Below are positions 43,087 through 51,610 of a stretch of DNA of 64,000 nucleotides, in pieces. The notes under the pieces are model-generated. The model made no database searches. It saw only the letters and a program-made list of their open reading frames with translations, and had not been told where the DNA came from. Every line of letters begins with the position of its first letter. Positions within the stretch are counted from its first letter, which is position 1. The translations under genes were made by a program, and so were the position numbers. The stretch comes from Streptomyces koelreuteriae (GTDB lineage Bacteria > Actinomycetota > Actinomycetes > Streptomycetales > Streptomycetaceae), in the NCBI RefSeq assembly GCF_018604545.1, contig NZ_CP075896.1, forward strand, positions 7,998,001 to 8,062,000. Reading direction: 5' to 3'.

Positions 43087-43999
43087 GCGGCGTGGCCTGG
43101 GCCGCCCCCGGGCGGATCGAGGTGAACGCCGTGGCGAGGTGGTCGAGCAGGGGCGCCGCGCAGGGGTGCGGATCGTGGCGAGGGGTGATCGTGTAGAGGC
43201 CCCGGGCCGGAGGGTCGACCAGACCGACCGTGGTGACGTCGGTTCGCAGGGCGCGTGTCAGCACGCCGGGTATGAGCGCGATGGCGTGACCGGTCGCGAC
43301 CAGGGCCAGCTTGCCGGGCAGATCGGCCGCGACGAGGTCGATACGGGCGCCGACCCCGGCGCGCTCGGCGTGCTGGAGCAGGAGCGCCGCCGAGCCGTCG
43401 TTGTCCTCGGCCCAGATCTGGTCGGCCAGGGCGTGGATGTGCACCGGGCCGCGCCCGGCCCGCGGATGGTCGACGGGCAGCGCGACGACCATCTCGTCCA
43501 GCCCGAGGAAACGCCGCTCGACCCGCTGGTCATGGGGCAGCCCCGGCGGCGCGTCGGTGACGACGGCGATGTCGAGAGCACCGTCGAGCACGCGCTGATG
43601 CAGTTCCGGGCTCAGGGCGGGGAGCAGGCTCCACCGCACGGATCCGGCCTGCCGCAACAACGTCCGGACGGCTTCGGGCACGATCCCGGTGGCCAGAGAA
43701 GGCGTCGCACCCACGGCCAGCGTCCGGCCGGACGCCCCGTCATGAGTGTCCCGCGCGGCGCGCACGGCCCGGTCGGCCTCGGTCAGCGTGGTCAGCGCGT
43801 GGCGCCGGAACACCTCCCCGGCGGGCGTCGGACGGACACCGCGCGCATGACGTTCCATCAGCGGTACACCGAGCTGCCGCTCCAGTCCGGCGATCTGCCG
43901 GGACACGGCCGACTGCGTGTGATGGAGTTCGGCGGCCGCCGCCGACAGCGAACCCAGGCGGCACACGGTCACGAAGGTTCGCCACACCGTCAGCTCCAT
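43040..43999 (-). CDS. LysR-family transcriptional regulator
   Basis: A 319-residue LysR regulator from ATG 43999 (MELTVWRTFVTVCRLGSLSA); the frame open to 44107 lies in the divergent promoter and is not used. The HTH reads AAAELHHTQSAVSRQIAGLE and the type-2 periplasmic-binding-like effector domain follows (LAVGATPSLATGIVPEAVRT; ALDIAVVTDAPPGLPHDQRV). It is divergent from the HIBADH/NTF2 fusion gene, with operator-like inverted repeats between them, so that gene is the likely target. Its 3-prime end overlaps the convergent kinase gene by 47 bases. Confidence 0.9.
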   Translation of the reverse strand: MELTVWRTFVTVCRLGSLSAAAAELHHTQSAVSRQIAGLERQLGVPLMERHARGVRPTPAGEVFRRHALTTLTEADRAVRAARDTHDGASGRTLAVGATPSLATGIVPEAVRTLLRQAGSVRWSLLPALSPELHQRVLDGALDIAVVTDAPPGLPHDQRVERRFLGLDEMVVALPVDHPRAGRGPVHIHALADQIWAEDNDGSAALLLQHAERAGVGARIDLVAADLPGKLALVATGHAIALIPGVLTRALRTDVTTVGLVDPPARGLYTITPRHDPHPCAAPLLDHLATAFTSIRPGAAQATPLSDPARAAGPGRSRA

Positions 44000-44094
44000 G
44001 CCGTCAGTATGCCCAGGAGGTATGCGAGTTCCGCATGGCGGGGCTGCGAGATCTGCGCTTGTCGCAGCCGACACGGTGCACGAATCTGGCGCGC
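44000..44094. promoter_or_regulatory. LysR-type operator region
   Basis: Two inverted repeats lie between the divergent starts. ATGCG-AGTTC-CGCAT (44022-44036) is a 5-base-arm repeat with T-N11-A geometry. GGCTGCGA (44042-44049) and TCGCAGCC (44062-44069) form a perfect 8-base inverted repeat. Together they resemble the recognition and activation sites of a LysR regulator. Confidence 0.55.
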
Positions 44095-45252
44095 ATGACC
44101 ACACCACACACGATCGCCGTCCTCGGCCTGGGGCGCATGGGCGACGCGATGGCCACCCGCCTGTCGGCCCAGGGCCGGCACGTCGTCGGCTGGACCCGCT
44201 CAGGGCGCACGGCAGGCACCGTCGAGACGACCGCAGATCCGAACGAGGCCGTGGCCAGGGCCGATCTCGTGCTCCTGGCGCTGTTCGACGGCTCGGCCTG
44301 CCGCCAGGTCCTCGACGAGGTCCATGACGCGCTGTGCCCGGACGCGATCGTGCTCAACACCAGCACCGTCGCCCCCACCGAAGCGTCGGACCTGGCCCGG
44401 CGACTCGGCCCCGCCTACGTCCACACGCCCGTGCTCGGATCCGTGCGGGCGGCCGCCGCGGGCGCCTTGCACCTGCTCGCTGCCGGTGATCACGACGCGG
44501 TCGGCCGCGCCCGGCCGGTGCTGGACTCGCTGGGCACCGTGCGCCGCGTGGACGACGCCTCCACCGCCGCCGCCCTCAAGCTGATCACCAACAGCGGTCT
44601 CGCCGGGGCGGTCCTCGCGCTGCGCGACTCGCTGCGGCAGGCCGACGCCCTCGGTCTGCCCCGCGCCCGGGTGCTGGACGTCCTCGAACTCGGCCGGCTC
44701 GGCGGACTCGTGACCGCCAAGAAAGCCTTCCTCGCCGGTGAATCGGCCGTCGGCGCCGCCGAGTTCACGATCGGCGCGCTGGCCAAGGACATGGCCCTGC
44801 TGGCCGCCGCGTCGAAGACCCCGCTGGGCGGCGCAGCCGGCCTGGCCGACACCCCCGCCGACCCCGAGGCCGACATCGCCGTCGCCGCCGTTGCTCCCGC
44901 CGTGGCGGACACCGTGCTCGAACCACTGCGCGCCTACATACGCGGACACGCCACCGGCGACCCCGCCCACTTCCGTGAGGCGTTCCTGCCCACCGCGCAC
45001 ATCGAGGGAATCCGCGACCGGGCGTTCGTCTCCTGGCGCCTGGACGAGTACTGCGCTCTCTTCCCGGGCCGCCCGGCCCCGGACGAACCGGCCCGCTCCC
45101 GCCGTATCGACGCCGTCGACGTCCACGGCACGGTCGCGACCGCCACCATGACGCTGCGGCACGGCGCCGACCTCTTCACCGACATCTTCCTGCTGGTCCG
45201 TGCCGACGAGGGCTGGCGCATCGCCAACAAGGCCTATCACCGACACTCGTGA
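44095..45252 (+). CDS. 3-hydroxyisobutyrate-dehydrogenase-like enzyme fused to NTF2/lumazine-binding-like domain
   Basis: A 385-residue two-domain protein from ATG 44095. The N-terminal half is a beta-hydroxyacid dehydrogenase: NAD(P)-binding TIAVLGLGRMGDAMATRL, VLNTSTVAPTEASDLARRLG, and the catalytic-Lys segment TAAALKLITNSGLAGAV. From about residue 265 there is a SnoaL/lumazine-binding-2-type cone (VLEPLRAYIRGHATGDPAHF; WRLDEYCALFPG; FLLVRADEGWRIANKAYHRH). The first part reduces or oxidises 3-hydroxy acids or imines; the second domain may bind the substrate or be a separate enzyme joined by gene fusion. A LysR regulator is divergent, and the cytidine-deaminase-like gene follows after 39 bases. 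Confidence 0.83.
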   Translation: MTTPHTIAVLGLGRMGDAMATRLSAQGRHVVGWTRSGRTAGTVETTADPNEAVARADLVLLALFDGSACRQVLDEVHDALCPDAIVLNTSTVAPTEASDLARRLGPAYVHTPVLGSVRAAAAGALHLLAAGDHDAVGRARPVLDSLGTVRRVDDASTAAALKLITNSGLAGAVLALRDSLRQADALGLPRARVLDVLELGRLGGLVTAKKAFLAGESAVGAAEFTIGALAKDMALLAAASKTPLGGAAGLADTPADPEADIAVAAVAPAVADTVLEPLRAYIRGHATGDPAHFREAFLPTAHIEGIRDRAFVSWRLDEYCALFPGRPAPDEPARSRRIDAVDVHGTVATATMTLRHGADLFTDIFLLVRADEGWRIANKAYHRHS

Positions 45253-45291
45253 GGATCCTTCGCGGCAGCGGACCTCACGAAAGCAGAGACG

Positions 45292-45705
45292 ATGACCACG
45301 CAGACGCACCACGTCGACCACGAACTCATCGAGGCGGCGGCGCACATCGCCCGCACGCGCTGCCGGGGCGACCAGCACACCATGGCGGCCGCTGCCCGTG
45401 CCCAGGACGGGCGGATCGTCACGGCGGTGAACGTCTACCACTTCACCGGAGGCCCCTGCGCCGAACTCACCCTCATCGGCGTGGCGGCCACGCAGGGCAT
45501 CCACGACCTGGACACCATCGTCGCCGTGGGAGACCGGGACCGGGGCGTCGTCCCGCCGTGCGGCCGGTGCCGTCAGGTCCTTCTCGACTACTTTCCCGCC
45601 ATCGGGGTCATTGTCGGCGAGGGCGACCGCGCCCGAACCGTCCGCATCACCGACCTGCTCCCCGAGAGCTATGTCTGGGCCGACCACCAGATCGACGCCG
45701 AGTAG
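45292..45705 (+). CDS. Cytidine deaminase-like zinc protein (blasticidin-S-deaminase type)
   Basis: A 137-residue zinc deaminase. The zinc/catalytic motifs are both present: PCAELTLIGVAATQG (Cys-Ala-Glu) and VVPPCGRCRQVLLDYF (P-C-x-x-C). The segment HTMAAAARAQDGRIVTAVNV and the C-terminal RITDLLPESYVWAD are typical of the small tetrameric cytidine deaminase group that includes blasticidin S deaminase. It probably deaminates a cytidine-like compound or another aminopyrimidine; resistance to a nucleoside antibiotic is possible. It is co-directional with the HIBADH fusion and followed by a terminator hairpin. Confidence 0.85.
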   Translation: MTTQTHHVDHELIEAAAHIARTRCRGDQHTMAAAARAQDGRIVTAVNVYHFTGGPCAELTLIGVAATQGIHDLDTIVAVGDRDRGVVPPCGRCRQVLLDYFPAIGVIVGEGDRARTVRITDLLPESYVWADHQIDAE

Positions 45706-45742
45706 ATCGCCCCTCGGCGGGAGTCGACGCGGGTCTCACCAC

Positions 45743-45770
45743 CCGGGCCTCGTGGTCCATGGAGGCCCGG
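45743..45770 (+). terminator. Hairpin terminator after the deaminase gene
   Basis: CCGGGCCTC (45743-45751) pairs perfectly with GAGGCCCGG (45762-45770) around a 10-base loop, 38 bases past the deaminase stop. Confidence 0.65.
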
Positions 45771-45800
45771 TTCCGGGCCTGAACGGAAGCGGAGAACGTG

Positions 45801-45976
45801 GTGACCCATCCCGCTAGGGGGCTGCACGGCCAAGCCGTGGAGGAGCTGGGCCGGCGCATCATCCGCGGCGACTCCCCCCGGGCTCCGTGGTCGACCCGGT
45901 CAGGTTCGAGACGGAACTCGGCGTCAGCAAGACCGTGGTCCGCGAGGCGATGCGGGTGCTGGCGTCCAAGGGCCTG
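45801..45976 (+). pseudogene. Frameshifted GntR/FadR-type regulator fragment
   Basis: From GTG 45801 the sequence reads as a GntR winged helix (GLHGQAVEELGRRIIRGD). It breaks frame in the six-C run ending at 45879 and continues one frame over as VVDPVRFETELGVSKTVVRE, then AMRVLASKGL. One extra C would restore the frame. After about 45976 the GntR sequence ends without its effector domain and SDR sequence begins. This is therefore a remnant rather than a simple frameshift; a sequencing error could explain the missing C but not the truncation. Confidence 0.75.
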
Positions 45977-45978
45977 TC

Positions 45979-46317
45979 GCCCGGCGGACCTCCGGCTCCG
46001 CCTCCTACGACGACACCAAGCTGTGGGTCACCGCCCTCGCGCTCGCTGTCGCGTCCCGCTGGGAAGGAACGTCCAGCCACGCGGTCGACCCCGGGTGGGT
46101 CCCCACCCGGATGGGCGGTCGCGGCGCCCCGGACGACCTGACCGCCGGGCATCAGACCCAGGTGTGGCTCGCCACGCACTCCGACACGACCCCGAGCACC
46201 GGCGGCTACTGGTACCACCAGCGGGTATAGACACCCCACCCCGCCGCGCGGGACGAAGCGTTCCAGGCCCGCCTCATCGAGACCCTGGAGCGCCTCACAG
46301 GCGTCCCGCTCGGCTGA
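45979..46317 (+). pseudogene. 5-prime-truncated SDR with an internal stop codon
   Basis: In the frame ending at TGA 46315-46317 the sequence is the C-terminal half of a short-chain dehydrogenase. It shows the catalytic Y-x-x-x-K in SASYDDTKLWVTALALAVA, then SHAVDPGWVPTRMGGRGAPD and GGYWYHQRV. A TAG follows at 46228-46230 where a Gln codon would be expected, and conserved sequence (TPHPAARDEAFQARLIETLE) continues after it to the natural end. The N-terminal Rossmann half is missing and is replaced by the GntR fragment. Confidence 0.78.
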
Positions 46318-46326
46318 CCACGCCCC

Positions 46327-47775
46327 TCATGGCCCGCCGCCGTCCGCCGGGCCCCCGGCGACGACCCCCGGCCGCCGTTCCCCCACCCGCGTCGCCTGCT
46401 CGAAGGCGTGCCCCGCCCTCAGCACGGCGGCGTCGCCCCGGTGCGGCCCCACCACCTGGAGCCCGACCGGCAGCCCGGAAGGGGTGAAACCGGCCGGGAC
46501 CGACAGGGCCGGGCAGCCGGTCATCGTGATCAGGTAGGCCGAGCGCATCCAGTCCAGATAGGTCTCCATCGCCGTGCCGTCCACGGAGGCGGGGTAGGAC
46601 AGCTCGACGTCGAAGGGCGCGACCTGGCTGACCGGCAGCAGCAGGACGTCGTACGACGCGAAGAACTCACGCACCCGGTGGAAGAGCGCGGCCCGCAGCA
46701 GCTCGGCGCGGCCCAGGTCCGGGCCCGTCAGCTTGCGGCCCTCCTCGATGTTCCACACCACGTCCGGGGCCATGCGGTGCCGGTGCTCGCCCAGCAGGGG
46801 CCCGTAGGCGAGCTCCATCTGCCAGGCGCGCTGGACGAGAAAGGCCTCGTCGGCACCGGACAGGTCGGGGCAGGCATCCTCGACCTCGCAGCCCAGCGCG
46901 CCGAACACCTCCACCGCGCCCCGCACCACGTCCCGCACCTCCGGGTCGACGGGCACGCTCCCGCCGAGGTCGGGCGACCAGGCGACCCGCAGGCCACGGA
47001 TGTCGCCGTCGAGCGGGCCCGCGAAGGCGGAACCCGGTGTGTCGAGGGCGAGTGGGCTGCGCGGGTCCGGTCCGGCGAGGACGGACAGCATCAGCGCGAC
47101 GTCCCGCACCGTGCGCGCCATGGGGCCCTTCACCGACAGCTGCCCCCAGGGCGCCTTGTCGGGCCAGGACGGGACCCGGCCGGGGGAGGGCCGCAGCCCG
47201 ACCACGTTGTTGAAGGACGCGGGGTTGCGCAGGGAGCCCCCGGTGTCGCTGCCGTCGGCGAGCGGCTGCATGCCGCAGGCCAGGGCGGCCCCGGCGCCGC
47301 CGCTGCTGCCGCCCGCGCTGCGCGAGAGGTCGTAGGGGTTGCGGGTCGCGCCGAAGACCGGGTTGACGGTGTGGGAACCCATGCCGAGTTCGGGCACATT
47401 GGTCTTGCCGAGTGTGATGGCCCCGGCACCCTTGAGGCGTTCGACGACCAGATGGTCCCGGGTGGGGACGTGGTCGGCGAAGACGGGTGAGCCGTACGTC
47501 GTGCGGATGCCCGCCGTGTCGTGGAGGTCCTTGTGCGCGACGGGCAGCCCGTGCAGAGGTCCGACCTCCGCCCCCGAGGCGAGCCGCTCGTCCGCCTCCG
47601 CCGCCTCCTCCAGCGCCCGGTCGGCGACGAGCGTGACGATCGCGTTCACCGACGGATTGACCCGGTCGACGCGTTCGAGGTGGGCGGTGACGACCTCACG
47701 CGCGGACACCTCGCGGCGGCGCAGGGCGTCGGCGAGGTCGGTCGCGGTGGTGAAGCACAGGTCGGCGGGGTTCAC
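46327..47775 (-). CDS. Amidase (amidase-signature family)
   Basis: A 482-residue amidase-signature hydrolase. The Ser-cisSer-Lys triad can be placed: Lys in LPVAHKDLHDTAG, cis-Ser in SRSAGGSSGGAGAALACGM, and nucleophile Ser in DGSDTGGSLRNPAS. The family hydrolyses linear amides, aryl amides or N-acyl compounds, and the substrate cannot be read. ATG 47775 overlaps the stop of the upstream Nramp-fold carrier by four bases (ATGA), so uptake of an amide and its hydrolysis may be coupled. The unit is divergent from an Lrp/AsnC-type regulator. Confidence 0.9.
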   Translation of the reverse strand: MNPADLCFTTATDLADALRRREVSAREVVTAHLERVDRVNPSVNAIVTLVADRALEEAAEADERLASGAEVGPLHGLPVAHKDLHDTAGIRTTYGSPVFADHVPTRDHLVVERLKGAGAITLGKTNVPELGMGSHTVNPVFGATRNPYDLSRSAGGSSGGAGAALACGMQPLADGSDTGGSLRNPASFNNVVGLRPSPGRVPSWPDKAPWGQLSVKGPMARTVRDVALMLSVLAGPDPRSPLALDTPGSAFAGPLDGDIRGLRVAWSPDLGGSVPVDPEVRDVVRGAVEVFGALGCEVEDACPDLSGADEAFLVQRAWQMELAYGPLLGEHRHRMAPDVVWNIEEGRKLTGPDLGRAELLRAALFHRVREFFASYDVLLLPVSQVAPFDVELSYPASVDGTAMETYLDWMRSAYLITMTGCPALSVPAGFTPSGLPVGLQVVGPHRGDAAVLRAGHAFEQATRVGERRPGVVAGGPADGGGP

Positions 47776-49079
47776 AGTCCTCCCAGGGTTTGCTTGATCT
47801 GGACCGCGGCGAGCACCCCGAACAGCACGAAGGAGCTCGACAGCAGCACGTTGGAGACGGTCTTGTTGCGGTACGGCTGGCGCAGGCCGCGCTTGTTGAG
47901 CAGTACCAGCAGCGCCCCGGACAGCAGCGGCAGGACGAGGGAGCCCACGGCCGCGTAGGCGAGCACCAGCGGGACCGGCTTGCCCACGAAGGTCACCGCC
48001 ACGGACGTGACCGCGCAGTACAGGACGAACAGGCGGAACGGACGGCTACGCTGGCCCATGTGCCGCTCGGCCTCGGTGTCCGGCATCCCGCGCAGGGTGC
48101 GCAGCGAATCGGCCAGCAGATAGCACAGGGCGTTGAAGCCGCCGACCAGGGCGCTCAGGGTCACGAGGAAGAAGGTGCCCAGGAACAGCACCCGTGCCAC
48201 CGACCCGAGGTCCGCGCCGAGCGGTTCGGCCAGCGCGGCCAGCCCGTCGTTGCCGGTGATCGTCCGGCCGCTGCCGTACAGCAGTCCGGTCCCCACGATC
48301 GAGGTGCACACCACGAACAGGAACGTGACCCCGTAACTCACCGCCGTGTCCGCCCGCATGACGGGCAGCCAGCTCCGGTGCTGCCAGCCCTTCTCCCGCA
48401 GCCAGTAGCTGTACGAGGCGACCCCGGCCGTGCCGCCCACCCCGCCGACCAGGGCCAGCACGGTGACCACATCGCCCTCCGGCAGCCGCGGCCGCAGCGA
48501 GGACATCAGGGCGGACGGGTCGTCCAGGGTGACGAGCGTGACCACGGCCAGGACGACCATGCCGACGAACTTGGCCAGCATGAACCCGCTCATCACCCGT
48601 TCGAACAGCGCGTACCGGCCCACGTACACGAGCCCGGCCGACGCCAGCGCGATCACCACGGCCAGTGGCCTCAGCGGCAGCGCGGGGAACAGTGTCGTCA
48701 GCGCGAGCGAGGCCACCGAACTCAGGGCCGCCCCGTACAGCAGCCCGATGACCAGCACGAACGCGAAGAAGGCGGACGGCAGCCAGCGGGCGGCGGCGCG
48801 CAGGCTCGCGATCACGGTCAGACCGCTCCCCAGATACAGGCGCCCCACCGCCTCGGTCAGCGCGTACTTGAGGACGACACCCACCAGGATCGCCCACAGC
48901 AGGGCCATGCCGTAGCCCGCCGCGCCCGCCAGCGAGGTCACCATGTCGCCCGCGCCCACACTGGTGGCGGCGAGGACGAGACCCGGACCGAGGACGGCCA
49001 GCCGCCCGCGCCGGGAGACGGGGGCGAGCGGGGGCGCGGTCGCCTCGTGGTGAGGGGGACTTCCAGGAGTCGCGGTCAC
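47772..49079 (-). CDS. Second Nramp-fold carrier lacking the DPGN metal motif
   Basis: A 435-residue polytopic protein from GTG 49079 (GGAGG eight bases upstream). The frame is open to 49793, but that part runs antisense through the divergent regulator. It opens with the Nramp-like LAVLGPGLVLAATSVGAGDM; the helix-1 metal motif Asp-Pro-Gly-Asn is replaced by Gly-Ala-Gly-Asp. The helix-6 region reads LALVGGVGGTAGVASYSYWL with no Met-Pro-His. About 11 hydrophobic segments are present. Translational coupling to an amidase and a divergent Lrp-type regulator suggest transport of an organic amide, amino acid or amine rather than Mn or Fe; this is inference. Confidence 0.82.
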   Translation of the reverse strand: MTATPGSPPHHEATAPPLAPVSRRGRLAVLGPGLVLAATSVGAGDMVTSLAGAAGYGMALLWAILVGVVLKYALTEAVGRLYLGSGLTVIASLRAAARWLPSAFFAFVLVIGLLYGAALSSVASLALTTLFPALPLRPLAVVIALASAGLVYVGRYALFERVMSGFMLAKFVGMVVLAVVTLVTLDDPSALMSSLRPRLPEGDVVTVLALVGGVGGTAGVASYSYWLREKGWQHRSWLPVMRADTAVSYGVTFLFVVCTSIVGTGLLYGSGRTITGNDGLAALAEPLGADLGSVARVLFLGTFFLVTLSALVGGFNALCYLLADSLRTLRGMPDTEAERHMGQRSRPFRLFVLYCAVTSVAVTFVGKPVPLVLAYAAVGSLVLPLLSGALLVLLNKRGLRQPYRNKTVSNVLLSSSFVLFGVLAAVQIKQTLGGL

Positions 49080-49188
49080 GTCGGCCACCTCCGTATGCGA
49101 TCCGGGCTTCCCGGCAGAGTGGGGCAGGCTGACGGAAGGGAACAACGATCCCTGTGAAATCGACGGAATCGGCCATACGCTCAGGCCG

Positions 49189-50196
49189 ATGGACGCACCG
49201 CACCCCGGATTCGTGGCCGATTCGCTGGACCGGCGCATCATCAGCGCGCTGCAGATCGACGGCCGTGCCTCCTGGCACCGCATCGCGACGGCCCTCGGCG
49301 AACCGGAACGCACCGTCGTCCGCCGGGGCACCCGCCTGCTGGACTCCGGGCTCGTACGGATCGGCGCCATGGTGGTGCGCGGCCGCAGCACTGTGATCGG
49401 CGTGCGCTGCGCACCCGGCCAGGCCCGCGTCGTCGCCACCGCGCTGGCACGCCGACCCGACTGCGTCTTCGCCCATGTCCTGACCGGGACCTGGGACTGT
49501 GTCGCGGAGGTGCAGTGCCCCCGCGACCGGCTCGCGGGACTTGTGACGGACGAGCTTCCGGGCCTGCCGGGGGTCGTCCGGACCCTGACGCTGCCGGTGC
49601 TGCGCCATGCGCGGACGATCCGCGAGTGGCACGCCGGCCTGCTCACCGAGACCGAGATCGCCGCACTGGCCGAGGGCACGCCCGCGAGCACCCCCGCCGC
49701 GTCGGCGGACCTCATGCCCGCCCACGACGGCACCGAACTCACCCGCTCCGACCGTCTGTTGGTGAACACCCTGGCCGAGGACGGGCGGTGCACCTACGAC
49801 GAACTGGCGCGGGTCTCCGGGGTGTCCGAGGCCACGGCCCGACGCCGGCTGGGCGCCCTGCGCCGCCAGGGGCGCGTCCGCGTCCGGGCCGTGATCGAAC
49901 CGGTGCTGCTCGGGCTGCCGGTGGAGGCCGTGCTGTGGGTACGGGCCGTCCCGGCGGGGGTCGAGAGGGTCGCGGCGGCGCTCGCCGAGTCCCCGCACGT
50001 CCGGTACGTCAGCTTCGTCACCGGCGAACGCCAACTGCTCGCCCTCACCGCCTTCCCGGACGAGGCGGCCCTCCACGACTTCGTGACGCGCTCCCCATGG
50101 CTGGACCAGGCGGCGTCCGTGGATGTGTCGATGGTCCTCGGATCCCTGAAGCGGGGCGGGATGCTCGCACCGTGGCTCACAGCATCACATGCTTGA
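49189..50196 (+). CDS. Tandem-domain Lrp/AsnC-family regulator
   Basis: A 335-residue regulator with two consecutive Lrp/AsnC units in one chain. The first HTH is LDRRIISALQIDGRASWHRI, then ATALGEPERTVVRRG; the second, near residue 184, is SDRLLVNTLAEDGRCTYDEL, then ARVSGVSEATARRRLGAL. Each is followed by an alpha/beta RAM-like domain (FAHVLTGTWDCVAEVQCP; RYVSFVTGERQLLALTAFPD). Double-unit AsnC proteins are common in Streptomyces. Divergent from the Nramp-fold carrier and amidase, which it probably controls. Its end overlaps the aldehyde dehydrogenase gene by 20 bases. AGGGA/TCCCT (49137-49153) in the spacer is a weak operator candidate. Confidence 0.88.
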   Translation: MDAPHPGFVADSLDRRIISALQIDGRASWHRIATALGEPERTVVRRGTRLLDSGLVRIGAMVVRGRSTVIGVRCAPGQARVVATALARRPDCVFAHVLTGTWDCVAEVQCPRDRLAGLVTDELPGLPGVVRTLTLPVLRHARTIREWHAGLLTETEIAALAEGTPASTPAASADLMPAHDGTELTRSDRLLVNTLAEDGRCTYDELARVSGVSEATARRRLGALRRQGRVRVRAVIEPVLLGLPVEAVLWVRAVPAGVERVAAALAESPHVRYVSFVTGERQLLALTAFPDEAALHDFVTRSPWLDQAASVDVSMVLGSLKRGGMLAPWLTASHA

Positions 50197-51610
50197 CCTG
50201 CGTGTAGTCGAGCAGACCGGTGAGCGACAGGTCGCTGCCGTACCCGGAGTGGCGTACACCGCCGTGGGGCATCTCCGACACCGTCGTGCCATGGGTGTTG
50301 ACCCAGACGATGCCGGTCCGCAGCGCGCGGCTCGCCCGCATGGCCCGATCGTGGTCGCGGGTCCAGACACTCGCCGCGAGCCCCTGGGGCACGCCGTTGG
50401 CCAGGCGGAAGGCCTCGGACTCGTCGGCGAAGGGCTGGACGGTGACGACCGGGCCGAACACCTCGCCCCGTACGATCTCGTCCTCCTGCCGTGCCCCGGC
50501 GACCACCGTGGCCTGATGGAAGTACCCGGGGCGGGACAGAGCCGTGCCGCCGGTGACGATCTCGGCGTGGGCCGGAAGATGGTCCAACAGACCGCGTACA
50601 TGGGTGAGTTGAGCGGCATTGGCGAGCGGGCCGAACGCCGCCTGTTCGTCATCCGGCGCTCCGGGCCGTCGGTCGGCCGCCCGGTCGGCGAAGCGGGCCA
50701 GGAAGCCGTCGTGGATCCGACGGTCGACCAGGATCCTGGTCGCGGCCGTGCAGTCCTGCCCCGCGTTGTAGAAGGACAGCGACGACAACTGCTCCACCGC
50801 GTCGTCGAGATCGGCGTCCGCGTGGATCAGCACCGGCGCGTTGCCGCCGAGTTCCAGGTGCAGCCGCTTGAGGTCGCCGGCCGCCGCCGCGGCGATCTCC
50901 TGCCCCGCCCGCACACTGCCCGTGACGGCCACCAGCCTGACGTCGGGATGGCCGACGAGGGACCGCCCGGTGTCGCGGTCGCCGCACACGACGTTGAGCA
51001 CCCCTGACGGCAGATGCTCGGCGCCCAGCCGGGCCAGGAGCACCGCTGAGGACGGCGTGGTGTCGGACGGCTTCAGGACGACCGTGTTGCCGGCGGCCAG
51101 CGCCGGGGCGATCTTCCACACGGCCATCATCAGCGGATAGTTCCACGGGGTGATCTGGGCACAGACGCCGACCGGCTCGCGCCGCAGCACGGAGGTACGG
51201 CCTGGCGTGTACTCGGCGGCCGCGGCGCCCGGCAGATTGCGGGCGGCTCCCGCGAAGTACCGCAACACATCCACGATCGCGGGCAGTTCGTCACCCAGGA
51301 ACAAGGCGCGCGGCTTTCCCGTGTCGGCCACCTCGGCGTCCGCCACCGCACCGGCCTCCCGCTCCAGCGCGTCGGCGATCCGCAGCAGCGCTGCCTGCCG
51401 CTGCGCCGGAGTCGTCACCGACCAGCCGGGGAAGGCCTCTTCGGCCGCCCGGCAGGCCGCGTCCACGTCCTCGGGGCCGGAGAGCGGGGCCGTGCCGTGC
51501 GCGAGTCCGGTGGCCGGGTCGATCAGGCGCAGGGTGGCGCCGGAGACGGCCGGTATCTCCTTGCCGCCGATGTGGTTGAGGACGATCGTGAAGCGGTCGT
51601 TGTCAGCCAC
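50177..51610 (-). CDS. Aldehyde dehydrogenase, aminobutyraldehyde/betaine-aldehyde type
   Basis: A 477-residue NAD(P)-dependent aldehyde dehydrogenase from GTG 51610. Catalytic Glu is in LKRLHLELGGNAPVLI and catalytic Cys in FYNAGQDCTAATRILV. The NAD-binding PWNYPLMMAVWKIAPALAAG and C-terminal GVRHSGYGSDLS are typical of the 4-aminobutyraldehyde and betaine-aldehyde dehydrogenase branch. Its start overlaps the amine oxidase stop by eight bases. With the amine oxidase and polyamine importer upstream it forms a putrescine-like route: import, oxidative deamination to an aminoaldehyde, then oxidation to an amino acid such as GABA. Confidence 0.9.
   Translation of the reverse strand: MADNDRFTIVLNHIGGKEIPAVSGATLRLIDPATGLAHGTAPLSGPEDVDAACRAAEEAFPGWSVTTPAQRQAALLRIADALEREAGAVADAEVADTGKPRALFLGDELPAIVDVLRYFAGAARNLPGAAAAEYTPGRTSVLRREPVGVCAQITPWNYPLMMAVWKIAPALAAGNTVVLKPSDTTPSSAVLLARLGAEHLPSGVLNVVCGDRDTGRSLVGHPDVRLVAVTGSVRAGQEIAAAAAGDLKRLHLELGGNAPVLIHADADLDDAVEQLSSLSFYNAGQDCTAATRILVDRRIHDGFLARFADRAADRRPGAPDDEQAAFGPLANAAQLTHVRGLLDHLPAHAEIVTGGTALSRPGYFHQATVVAGARQEDEIVRGEVFGPVVTVQPFADESEAFRLANGVPQGLAASVWTRDHDRAMRASRALRTGIVWVNTHGTTVSEMPHGGVRHSGYGSDLSLTGLLDYTQVKHVML

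Noticed and set aside
45860..45890. GntR frameshift as a simple sequencing error in a functional gene
   Set aside because: Restoring the frame would still leave the regulator without its effector domain and joined to an SDR fragment, so the locus is broken regardless.
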